A DNA stretch of 31,070 bases, taken from assembly GCA_000226015.1 (NCBI GenBank), contig JH152972.1, positions 17,929 to 48,998 on the forward strand, in the 5' to 3' direction. The position numbers and the translations under genes were made by a program. The first letter of the stretch is position 1; each line of letters opens with the position of its first letter. Shown piece by piece: positions 11,013 through 21,598 of the stretch. Source of the DNA: Mnemiopsis leidyi (taxonomy: Eukaryota > Ctenophora > Tentaculata > Lobata > Bolinopsidae). The notes below the pieces were generated by a model that saw only the letters and a list, made by a program, of their open reading frames with translations, was not told the DNA's origin and did no database searches.

Positions 11013-14000
11013 CTAAAGAACAGGACTGTTCCTCAAGGATCCCTGACTGCCCCTAAAAGACCCAGTCCTGCTGGGCCCAGCAGGGGAGATGGCAACATCC
11101 AGCAGTTCACTCTCTCCAGAGACAGGGTCCAGGAGTTGGGACATGTCTAGGGTTTCTGGGAGGGGGTTCTCTGTCTTCATCTCCAGATTCCGGGACATTC
11201 CTGGCATTACCACGTTCTCCATGGCCGGCAGTACAAACGTGTCCTGAAATGGGGGGAGATGGAGGATCTTATTCTCAGTCTTAGAAAGCAAACGGTTTGA
11301 TAGAACAAGAACCAAATCTGTTATAAACATATTAAGAAATGGGCTGTAAAGAAGGTGAAGTGGATTAAACAATTTACTCTTATAGCGTTTAAAAACCAAG
11401 ATAAGAGGTAACTAACGTTAAAGACAGACTGGAGCTGTTTCTCCAGAGCGTTAGTGATTGGCCTGTAATCCAGTGATATCCATCTCCCCAGTATCGGTGT
11501 CAGATGTATTTTAAGTTCGGGTGGCTTCGTAAAACCGTACCTATTAGAACAAATTTGTAAGTCATGTTGTCGTAAATAAGTTGATATTAAGAACTTTGAA
11601 TCACTTCCAAAAAATCTATAACAGATAACTACAAGTCTGAAAATAGCTAATAGTTGAGAAAACAGTTCAAATAACTTGACGAATCTCGGATTTAAGACAA
11701 ACCAGATACAATCAGTTGGAGGGGGAGGAATGTTGACACACAATCTGCCGGCGACACGTGTTACTTTAGCGGACACTCCAATCTCGATCTTCTCAATGAG
11801 TCGGTACAATTTCGCTAGTTTACCGGTAGGTGGAGCAGGCTCGGTCCCTTTATCACTCTCCAGCTTCATCGGCTGACGGTTTTAACGTCGGATGACAAGA
11901 TTGTTTCTTATTTTCATGAGGTTTGTTGAAATCAGCTTTGTGACCGGTGAGGTTATTTGGTGATGTAAGTTAAAAATGGAACAATTGTACAGCGAATTTC
12001 TCTAGCTTCATCCGCTGAAGGCTCAGTATCTGATAAGAAGAATTCGTTTGTCTGGAAATCAGTACAGCTTCAGTTGGTGAGGTTGGTTGGCGTATTAGCT
12101 TGGCGTATTTAGTTAAGCAAGAAACACTTAAACAGTTATTACATGGCGACTAGTCTGCTGTTTTATTGAGGATGTGGATACACTATGTAGCACTTAGTCA
12201 ACTTTGTGAAGTAAAGCGAGACAGTGAAGTTTATACATCTAAAGAGTAAAGATATCCCTTCACCAATTTTGGCATAATATATATATATATTAAGTAAATG
12301 AAGTAATCAATTTCTGTCTCAGTTTTAGAGTATTAGAGACTGAGTAGCCACCTTAATCTCTCCAACTCATGAAAGACTGTTTCAATTAAGAAATCTTGAT
12401 GAATCCAAGAAGTGTCAACCGTGTACAGTGTTCTGTACTTGATAGAATAACTATACATGGTTCATGTCAGACCACTTGATTTAACGTTCAAAACAAGATC
12501 GATCGCATGAGGTTAAATGCCGGTTTTACAATACGGAAGAATTCCGGTGAGATTTACGTGAGATTTACGTAATAACGGTAAGATTTAAGTTAATGAGCAC
12601 AGATTGATGTTTTACACTTGAAGTTCGACACACCCCAGCAAGTTTGGCGATATTTCCATTCATCCACTTTACCTAAAATTCATTTTAGACACTTCAAAAC
12701 TTGTTATATAATACTTGGAATTCGATGAATAACCAAAATACGGAATCACTTTAAAGATGCTTGTGAAAATGTCTTATTAATAGTCTTTTGTATTTAACTA
12801 ATCCAGTGATTTATTATTACAAAGTCCACTGTTATTCTTTAGGACAAATTTCACTAAGGCGTGCCATGGATTGTTTGGAAAAGAGTGGCAGTGAAATTGA
12901 TTTTAATTAAATATTATGATATACTTTTAACATGCATAAGCGGATGATTAAAAAAGATGACCATGTAAACATAAGAAAACCAAAAAAGTTGATCGATTAC
13001 AATCGACGATTTGCCAATTATAGCAGCAAGTAGCGGTGTATTCTAAGACGAGGGGACGAAGCACTTAGACAGCGCCACTGTGGGCTAGGGCCACACTGGC
13101 CTTTAGCTCTACCCAGTCATGTACACAGTTAGAACTGTTACAAAATGTATTGTGAAAATATAACTTTTTGTAAATTAAAATAATTCTACCTCGAAAGTTT
13201 TAGAGTTGTCGGTCTGAGTAGAGGATTTAGAGTTGATACGAGCTGCTAAAGTCAGGGACACTTCTCCAGACCATTCCAAGTCCATCTCCGACCACACTCC
13301 CTGAATTTTACAGTTTGGTAAAATTACCATTATCAGAAACAATTGAGATATTTTATGAGGGCTGTTAAGTGTTAGGTCTAGCTCGAAGTATGACATAATT
13401 ATTAAGGGGCGTTTATTGTGGAAGTATTTAGTTACTGAACATGACACAATGACTTCAGTATGCACCTGATGATCTATGTTGGGAAGGTACGTATTTGTTA
13501 TCAGAGGAACACTGTTTCCTAAGTCAAAGCTTTTCAGCTCCACGGAGCTGATGTGTCGCGTATTTACAGCTGATAACTTTCTGAAAATGAAGTCACATTA
13601 GCAGTACAATATTTTATTCATTTATTAGGAGAAAGAGACTGATCAAAGAACGTGCTAGCTTTATAACCACCACCTTCGCAAGGTCAGAGCCAAATATAAA
13701 CACAAGACAAATGATTGAGTTCGTATTCTAAGCACGCGCGTTAAAAAGTTCAGTCGTGCGTCACCCATCACGATATATAAATTGCATCGCGCGTGACAAA
13801 AAGACCGTATCTTGCGACGAATTGTAATATTACTTGCGAGAAAGCAACCTACTAAGTCTAAACCAAGTGTAAACGCTAATAATACCAAGCGGACATTAGA
13901 ATAAAAAGCGGAAATGGAAACACCAGGAACTAACTTGACAATTCTCTCACGAATTCGGTTCTCCCACTTTTTGTCGTGTAATATGTTCCATACAAAACGT

Positions 14001-17000
14001 CCGAACAGCGCATTTACCCACGCAGAATGCTGCATATCATGTGATCTTGTTGCTGGTGTGATGGCTGGTGCGTCAGCTGAAAGTCAAATGTAATGAGATG
14101 TCATAATTTGAAATCAAGTTCTTAAGAAACTTATCTGATAATACATTTAACGATGTAACATTCGTGATTACTCATTTCTGCTTAGTCTGTCGTCTGGCCC
14201 AAAATTTCTAACTTACGAAAAATTAAAATATGACCAAACAAGGACATATGTCACTAACGGGATGTAGTATTTTGAGGATTTGTTTGTGGTTCGTTAACTT
14301 TATCGCCCTTATCTTTGTCACGCAAACTAGGTATGACGTCAAACAACCGCTCCATGAAATCTCTGTACGTCCCTTTCTGTAAATCTCCGACATCTTCCTA
14401 AGATTAAGCAGCTGTCGGTTTTTAAACAGACCAAGTTAACTGTTTACCAATGAGTCAATTCTAAAGCGATCGAGTTACATGTTATAAGGTGTTCTTCTAG
14501 AATATAGTTCACATTCTGATGGATCAAACAGAAATACTGACCAAATCTGAAGTATTTGCAGCTCTTCTCAAAGCCTCGAACCAGTGTTCTTTGTACCTGA
14601 TAATAGAGCAATGTTACATTTTGTGATATAGCAATACTGCAACTCTGTACAAACATCGTATGACGTTAGTTGTTTAAAGTAAGCCGTTATCATAAAAATA
14701 TTGTTGAATGGCCGACTTTTTCTTTTGGGAGCAACTTTTGTATGGTAACATAGAATAGGGAAGTAGGAACTGAAGAATGAATACAATACATTGAAAAGTA
14801 ACTGATAGTAACTAAATTGTGTATAATATTGCACACATACAACAAGGAATATATAATGTCGAATATCTGCACATGCATGCGAGTTATACCACAGAATTGT
14901 AGGCTCTTCACAGTCACCAAAATCTTACTCAATCACAGAAGAGACGAAAGGCTAGTAAAAAATTGCAGATTTAGATTAACCTAAATAGATAACAAATTAG
15001 AACAAGGAGATATGAGATAGAAAATTACCTAAAATAAAGAGATCATACAAGATAGAAAATTACCTACAATAAAGAGATATGAGATAGATAATTACCTAGA
15101 ATAAGGAGATATGAGATAGAAAATTACCTACAATAAAGAGATATGAGATAGATAATTACCTAGAATAAAGAGATATGAGATAGATAATTACCTAGAATAA
15201 GGAGATATGAGATAGATAATTACCTACAATAAAGAGATATAATATAGAAAATTACCTACAATAAAGAGATATGAGATAGATAATTACCTAGAATAAGGAG
15301 ATATGAGATAGAAACTGTTGACAGTGTACTCAGCATCATACTCGTCTACTTCAGTACGCCAAGATCTCTTTCTCACCCATATTGGGTATCTCTTTCTCCA
15401 CATGTTACTTGGCGTTATCGTAGTACCGGGTCTGGCAGGGAAGTATTGCGGTAAAACAGTGACGTACTTCAGCTGTTAATGTTTAAATCTGAACGATGTT
15501 TTAATTAAGGGTCGAGTAGTTTGTTGGATTGTAAAAACGGTAAATATTGCAAGACATGAATATCCGTAAGTTGAGATGGTTTTACAGCCAGCTTACGGTA
15601 ACCAAATATTATGCCTGGTCACTCGTAATATGCTATCATTCAAATCTTTTAGTACACATAAATTAGAACACCCACGGCGCTTCAATAGTAACAAGCCATC
15701 CAGAAATGTCAGCTTTAAAGATCGGTTTAAGACCGTATGTCTTTATCTCTGCTCGCGTCAGTTTCAAAGGATCTGGAACTTGTTCTCTGAGAATTAGTGA
15801 TGTATCAGATTTTGACAGAACCACGCGAAATCCTGGCAAGGAGACTTATTTTGATCATTAACTGTATCGCTCTGCTACGAGAATAACATCAGAATATAAT
15901 GATTCATTATGATTTACGTTTTGAAAGTAGATATTACCAATTATAATACAAACTTACTTCGTTGCACTTAATTCAGATGCTTCAATTATTGAGCCTTTTA
16001 GTTTGAAGTATCTGTATGGCATACTTTTAGTTCTCAGTTCCCCGAAATTGTGAGCCTCGGTGTACTGGAAAAAGTCCTGAACAAGAAAATAGCGTAAAAA
16101 TGAAACGAATACTTAGACCAAAGCTTGATCTATGTTTTTTGTTAAGAAAATATTTGAAAGGTTGAAAAGGAGGAGTCCCGCAGAAACATAGAAGACAGAA
16201 AAGTGGTTTAGGATTTCAAACAATATCTAGAACTTTTACCTTCAAAGACGAGGAACTTCCCAACTTTCGAAGTCTATCGACTTGTTGAGCAGTTCTTGTC
16301 CCAGACTTGTTCTCATCATCAGGAGATGCTCGGGTAAAAGCTAAAAATAGAATTCCTATAACTGCAGGAAGGAATCCTCCCAGACAGAATCCCTGCAGAA
16401 ATGAGTTGAAATGGAAGGCTATGAGGTAGAGGAGAACACTGAACACACAAACAGTAGAAGAGAACAAGATGTGTCTCTGGTAGGAGAAACTGATTAGTTG
16501 ATTTAGTCTGGGTATAAATGAGGGGAAATTGGTTGTATTCTGAGAGGGAATCGAGGAGGACGGGATCGGGAGATCTGACTGGGGGGAGGCTGACAAGTCA
16601 GGCGACTGAGAAGGGTCCACAGTTTCAAGTTCGTTGTTAGGGGTAACGTTAGCGGTAACAGCTTGAAGTTCCTCCTCCACAAACTCGGTTGCTGACTGTT
16701 CTGCGTCGGAGTCTGCGCTTGTAACTTTCGGAACTTCCTTAACCTCCTCCGCTGTGATCTCACAAAAACTTCCCTCAGAGTTCTCCGAACTTGTCCGGCC
16801 CCGCTCTGCCGCTTCGTCTGCTTCCTCCTTGAGGTTCTTGTTCTTGTTGTAGTAGTAGTCGTAGTATTGGCTGTACTTGCTGTACGCTTTGGCAGCCAGC
16901 TGGTTTCGCATGGCTTTAAACTTTTGTTTGCGCGAGGGTGTACTCTCTGTGCTTGTCATACTGATGGAGTCAGGTGGAGGGATAGGTCCTCCCTCTTGAT

Positions 17001-18003
17001 CGTCATTACCTGGTGCCGGTGGTGTGGGGGAGTTGTTTTCTGTGCCCTTAGGAGATCTTGATCTCTTTTTAAAGTTCATGGATATTTTGGCAGTCAGCCC
17101 AGTTCTAGGAGCGCCTGAACTAGTTTTTGCCTCCTGATTGTAACTGTTGAGAACGTCGTCAAAGTTGAAGTCGGAAGGGTCAGGATCGATGATACTCATA
17201 AGAGGATGATGTTCGGTGGCACTGACAGAAACCTTTGGTTTCGGGGGTCGAGGTGGGGGAGCAGGTCGGGGATTCTTCTTCCTGACATCCTGGAACAGAT
17301 CCAGAGAATCCTCCATTACATCAGCAGTGACTTCTTCTTTGCCTTCTATTTTCCCCAGTGATAGGTCGGAAGAAACAGGGGATATACTAGAAGCAGCATC
17401 CAGAAACTCGGATGAAATAGGTACGTTGGTGGGACACTTCTGCGCTACATCGTCTGTTTCATCATTTAACCTCTCAGTAGAAACATCTTTAGATTTCTCT
17501 GGCACAACATCAGAGTTGGCTGAGTTAAGTGATTTCTCTATACTCTCCTTGCTCGGTACTTCATGTTCCTCGTCTAGCATGTATCTGTGAATCCCGGGAC
17601 TGTCTACATCCAGAGGAAGAGAACTGACATCTACCTCACCCTCTAACTCCACTACATCTCCCTGCTGTGCTGCTCGAGTTCCTCCTGCGAGAGGATGACC
17701 TGGAGACCCAACCATCAGCTCACTGGAACCCCCACCTCTGGACCCCACCATCATGTCACTAGAACCTCCACTTCTAACACTTCCCACGCTACCACAGCTT
17801 CCCCCTAACGGCTTTAACTCCTTCAGAAAGTTCGGTTCGTCTCCTAGGGACGAACTGAGAGGGGCGGGATGGTGAGGTTGGAGTTCCTCGTCACCATAGT
17901 AAGTGGGCAGGGACCGGGGCGAGTCTAGTTCCTTGAACTCTGTCCTCCATTTCCTGCTGCTTTGATCTGGGGAAGAGCTGCTCAACGAGCTCTTCTTACT
18001 CAT
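11013..18003 (-). CDS. TEX2: TEX2-like SMP-domain lipid-transfer protein
   Basis: Proposed exons are 18003-16240, 16076-15958, 15786-15672, 15472-15288, 14596-14542, 14376-14259, 14076-13935, 13580-13466, 13300-13190, 11872-11703, 11540-11417 and 11243-11013, about 1082 aa, close to vertebrate TEX2. The N-terminal ~505 residues are disordered (Ser/Pro/Glu-rich, with PRPAPPPRPPKPK as a possible SH3 ligand). Two adjacent hydrophobic segments (about 512-530 and 536-557) form the ER anchor. A PH-like region (about 589-745) has FKLKGSIIEASEL, WRKRYPIWV and YKEHWFEALRRA. The SMP domain (about 797-1005) has WVNALFGRFVWNIL, GVWSEMDLEWSGEVSLT and VNIPPPPTDCIW, followed by YGFTKPPELKI. SMP proteins move phospholipids at ER contact sites. 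Exon 15786-15672 is least certain: its donor GTGTTC is weak, although phases fit. A tandem array of splice donors follows exon 15472-15288. Confidence 0.93.
11873..13189 (-). other. Long TEX2 intron with a duplicated 3' splice site
   Basis: This 1.3-kb intron separates two SMP-coding exons. Near its 3' end, positions 12004-12024 repeat the acceptor and first 15 exon bases of exon 11872-11703: CAG|CGGATGAAGCTAGAG against CAG|CCGATGAAGCTGGAG. Similarity continues loosely for about 100 bases to higher coordinates. Other contents are an (AT)n run at about 12276-12290 and a GC-richer patch at 13050-13120. No other exon was recognised, although vertebrate TEX2 has an extra disordered linker in this part of the protein. 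Confidence 0.6.
15028..15316 (-). repeat. 32-bp tandem array, each unit carrying an exon-end copy plus 5' splice site
   Basis: On the minus strand, the end of the TEX2 exon (coding YLISPYS, ending TTATTCTAG) is followed by GTAATT. The same block then repeats. The first base of each AG|GTAATT donor is at 15287, 15255, 15223, 15191, 15159, 15127, 15095, 15063 and 15028: seven spacings of exactly 32 and one of 35. Units vary slightly (TTATTCTAG, TTATTGTAG, TTATTTTAG; GTAATTATC, GTAATTTTC). A tenth degenerate unit follows at about 15000-15025. Confidence 0.95.
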
Positions 18004-18977
18004 TAGTTTACATACTGTAGGGAGAGAGACGGGTTATTCAGCTAGTAAGTTCGTTTAAATATTAGGTCGATTTATTTCAAAACATGGAGAAGATGCATAT
18101 GTTAATTAATGTCATAATAATAAAATATTCAAATTTGAAACAATGTATCGACGATAATTCAGTGTGTCTGAAATTCATCGTGTACCTGATAATGTACATT
18201 GAATAATATATCAAATTATCAGTATCGGATTTAAACCTACAGTGAGCAAAGATCGACATTGTAGACTGAAATTAAACATGTAAAGATGTAACAATATTTG
18301 CGAAACCGAAATAATTTAAAAATTGTATCTTGCTATCAAATAAAAGTGCACGTAATTTTATAAAATTGCCAACGCAACTTGGCACAGAACATAAAACAGT
18401 ACAACATACATAAGTACACGGTAGTGAACCAACTCAAATAACAGTAATTATGTGTTAGGTAAATAGCTAAATGTAACTATAGAGTACCTAATTAGCAACG
18501 CTAACTCCAATACAGTCGTACGGAAACTAATTTAACCAAATATCATTTTAAGTGAGTGAACCGTCAAAGCGAAAGTCGTCTTGGCTTATGTGAGCTGATA
18601 TACCTGAATAAATCAAGAATTCATCATTACAAATCAGCAGTTCTTTTGGAAATTCCAGTATCTCTAAGAACACGAGAACCTATGCAAAAGAGCGACGATA
18701 AGTAATACGTAATTATCAGCTTCGGTTTACAGTTAAACAATTAAATCTAGCTGCTGACTCACTGCACTCAAAACATTGGGTTGTTTCATAAACGTCTAGC
18801 AAGGTTGCAAAGTGTAACACAAGGTCAAAAAACAACAAGATAATAGTAAATAAAGTCCCACATAGCGGGGGTCAACAAATAACAATCTGTGGTGACAACT
18901 CTTTGATTGTACCGGGAGGCCCAAATGGGGAATAAACACATCCAGAATATAAAAGAGTGGGAGAACTATAACACACA
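18004..18977. other. Intergenic, TEX2 5' side to DCPS 3' side
   Basis: AT-rich, with no ORF of interest and no repeat structure seen. It must contain the TEX2 promoter (transcribed leftward) and the 3'UTR of DCPS. No standard AATAAA was found close to the DCPS stop. Confidence 0.6.
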
Positions 18978-20540
18978 TCACTCCCTGACAATGACATTGT
19001 GCTTGTCCAACTCTGTACTCAGTGCATGTCCGTCCTTTATGTAGTACATCAAGGTAGCGTTTTTATAGTACTCGTTACTAAGGGTAATGTTCTGAATCAC
19101 ATCATTAAGCGCTACAGATTTGCCGATAACAGGCGCGCCTGCTTGGTACCTGATGTGCGCGAAATGTATGTGGAGGTGGTAGTACGCGGGCTGGTAGTGG
19201 AAGTACACACGCAGTAAAGACCGGGGAACCCTGAACTTATCCTTGATAGCAGTCAGACAAGTCTCCTGAAGTTGCCGTAACATGGGAAGATGGCTCTGAT
19301 TCAAGTCTCTGATGGAGTACAGATCGCGACGCTGAACAATAGCCAGACAATACAAGTTCTCCATCGTCGTCATGTCCCACTTCAGATCAGCCGCCAGGAC
19401 AAACCCGCCCTTCTCGTCATCGACCCGAGTAACGATCCTGTCCTGCTCTGCCCTGCCCTCCAGTACGTTATACACCCACTTATGTTCGTCAAGGTGCTGC
19501 AGGATGTACGGTCTCGTTATCTTCTCGTACATTTCCGCTGTTTCAGTTACAAAGTAGGAGGGTTTCATCGTGAACTTGTTGATCAGTTTGGGGGTGGCCG
19601 GGTGGATTACTGTCGTTTTGATGGAATTTGTACCGGTTGGTGGGTCTAGTTGAAATATGTTGAAAATGTCGTTGTTCATCGTCAACTTTATACCTGACAT
19701 ATTTGAGTTGCTGAGTAACGAAGTTAGCGTCTATTATCTATACATGAGTATTTAGATCTAGAAATGAAATACACTGCACAAGTGAGCATAAAATGTTGCA
19801 TGGAAAGTGCAAACTGTAATTGGAAATAAAAAATCACTTAAAACTAAAAATAAACCGGTAAAATGCTATCACGCCAAATCACTTCACACTTAGTTAACCA
19901 GTTATTTACCATACCCGCAAATTAAAACTCTCTAAAATTAACCCACCAGATTGTTCGGTCAGAAAGAGCTTGACCCTGTCCAGGTCAATACTGTTTGTTT
20001 CAAACAAGACGACTGCGGGACCCTCTAGACCGGATATGATGCCCTTTGTGAAGACAGTCTTACCGTCCTCGCCTTGACCTAACAGCTCTGTTATCTTGTA
20101 TTCACTCATGGTCTTGATAACAGGATCAGCTGGAGCTTCTGATAGTGAAAGAGAGAGTGAGCTGTTGGGTGAAAAGTAAAATAGTAAAGTAGAGCAAATA
20201 GGCATCAGAAACAAATGCTCGCAATGATCGTGATTATTAGGAAAAAGGATGGACGTCAAGATTCTTGGGGAGAAGTCATGTGACAATTATTAAGTAATAA
20301 CAAGTCAAATACGACCAATCAATTTGGAGAAACACTGTTACGTGATAGAAAAGATTTACTACTCCTCCCCAAGAATTCTCACGTCCATTATAGCAAATAT
20401 TAGAGAAAGAAAGAACTGATTTTAGAATGACTAAAAATAATTTTGGTACTTTCAGCTTTGGTAGCTTGAGCATGATGTTCTTTGTCTAACTTGACCTTCT
20501 TATATGGTACTTCTTCTGTTTCTCTAGATAAAACATCCAT
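18978..20540 (-). CDS. DCPS: Scavenger mRNA-decapping enzyme DcpS
   Basis: Three exons, 20540-20450, 20138-19947 and 19693-18978, join in frame (phases 1,1) to give 332 residues; human DCPS has 337. The enzyme hydrolyses the cap dinucleotide (m7GpppN) left after 3'-5' mRNA decay, releasing m7GMP. The N-terminus has a KKVKLDKE basic stretch at the place of the family's nuclear localisation signal. The N-terminal swapped-dimer domain covers exon 2 and the start of exon 3 (KTMSEYKITELLGQ, NNDIFNIFQLDPP, KTTVIHPATPKLI). The C-terminal HIT domain has HYQPAYYHLHIHF, whose HLHIH is the histidine triad (about H267, H269, H271; the middle one is the nucleophile in the family). DLKWDMTTMENLYCLAI matches the family's WVYN...DLKW region. 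All expected catalytic features are present and the gene looks intact. Confidence 0.95.
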
Positions 20541-21598
20541 CCTTAGGGGGAAAACTTGGGTTAGTTACAAAATTTGTGACTATTACTTGCCTGTATGTCA
20601 TTTTTCCTGTAACCAGTGCTGTTAATAAACTAATTGGAATTTTACCTAATTTTTTTGAGTGATGCTTTGGTATGTTATGAAAATTCGATAGTTGTAAGCA
20701 GTGAAAAAACGGAAATCGGATCAAAATAACCCAGAATTTTAATGCTAAATATTCAATAGGTCATAAGAGGATAACAGCTGAACAGTACACACTTATAAAC
20801 ATCTTTAACTGAACGAGTCTTGCCAGTAATGAGTTTCATATTTGTATTGGAATGCCGTACGTCCGTTACATCCGTTTAAGGAAACCAGCGATTAAAATTT
20901 GGAGTGCAACTGTAAAAAGGAAGCCTCTTCCCAACAAATCTTGTCATGAACTCATTACTAGTGTGTAACCCAGAGAATAGAAATTTGAAAAGTGGCTAGG
21001 AATCCGAAAAGTTAGTTTAAAATGTCTACTTTTATTGCATAACTTTACATTTTGATCGGTATTAAAGCTTAATTTTGGCTAACAGAGAACAAGAGCATAT
21101 ATGCACTTGGGACATATTCAAAATTGGAAGGTAAACAAATTTTCTAAAATGAACTTGTTTAGAATAAAGTGCTTGTAGGGGGGCCGGGGGCTAGAACGTT
21201 ACGATAGCAATTGAGATCTACCCCTGGACCATGAGATCGGTGGCGCAAATGTTATTGCATCTTTTTGGCTATTCGTTGGACTAGTCCATTCCTTTGACTA
21301 GTCCATTACAAAAAAATTAGAATCTCTAGGAGTATAAGCCGCGCACTTTCTGTCACCGGGGTGTGATATATTTAAATAATCCGCAAGGCTGTATGACATG
21401 ATAGGCTAACCATTACAATACGACATAATTAAAGCTGTTCACTACTTTACAACACAACTTATTCTGGTGTAAACTTAACCTTTCAGCATGTGTCAATCTT
21501 TGATACATGGCAATGAACTCAGTAAACTGTACAGAATGATTTATGTGATCCTTATATACTCAAAGACAGTTCAGATGTTGATATTTGTGACTGAAGTC
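20541..21598. other. Intergenic, DCPS 5' side to CIR1 3' side
   Basis: No gene recognised. A short direct repeat is visible at about 21281-21306 (two copies of GACTAGTCCATT, 17 bases apart). A minus-strand AATAAA (TTTATT on plus) lies near 21031, more than 500 bases past the CIR1 stop, so it is only a weak candidate for its polyadenylation signal. Confidence 0.55.

Noticed and set aside
11321..11655. Read-through of the TEX2 exon ORF into the following sequence
   Set aside because: The C-terminal part of this 182-codon ORF is intronic. The real exon ends at 11703, where TG|GTTTGT joins 11540 and gives the family-typical IWYGF.
13050..13120. GC-richer patch with GCCACTGTGGGC/GCCACACTGGC inverted repeat in a TEX2 intron
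   Set aside because: Short and imperfect, with no match to an RNA gene or exon; not enough structure to call.
13661..13934. Open minus-strand frame after the SMP exon (14076-13935)
   Set aside because: Intron read-through. The donor at 13934 joins 13580 in frame and continues the SMP domain.
17216..17590. 124-codon plus-strand ORF
   Set aside because: Antisense shadow of the low-complexity TEX2 N-terminal exon.
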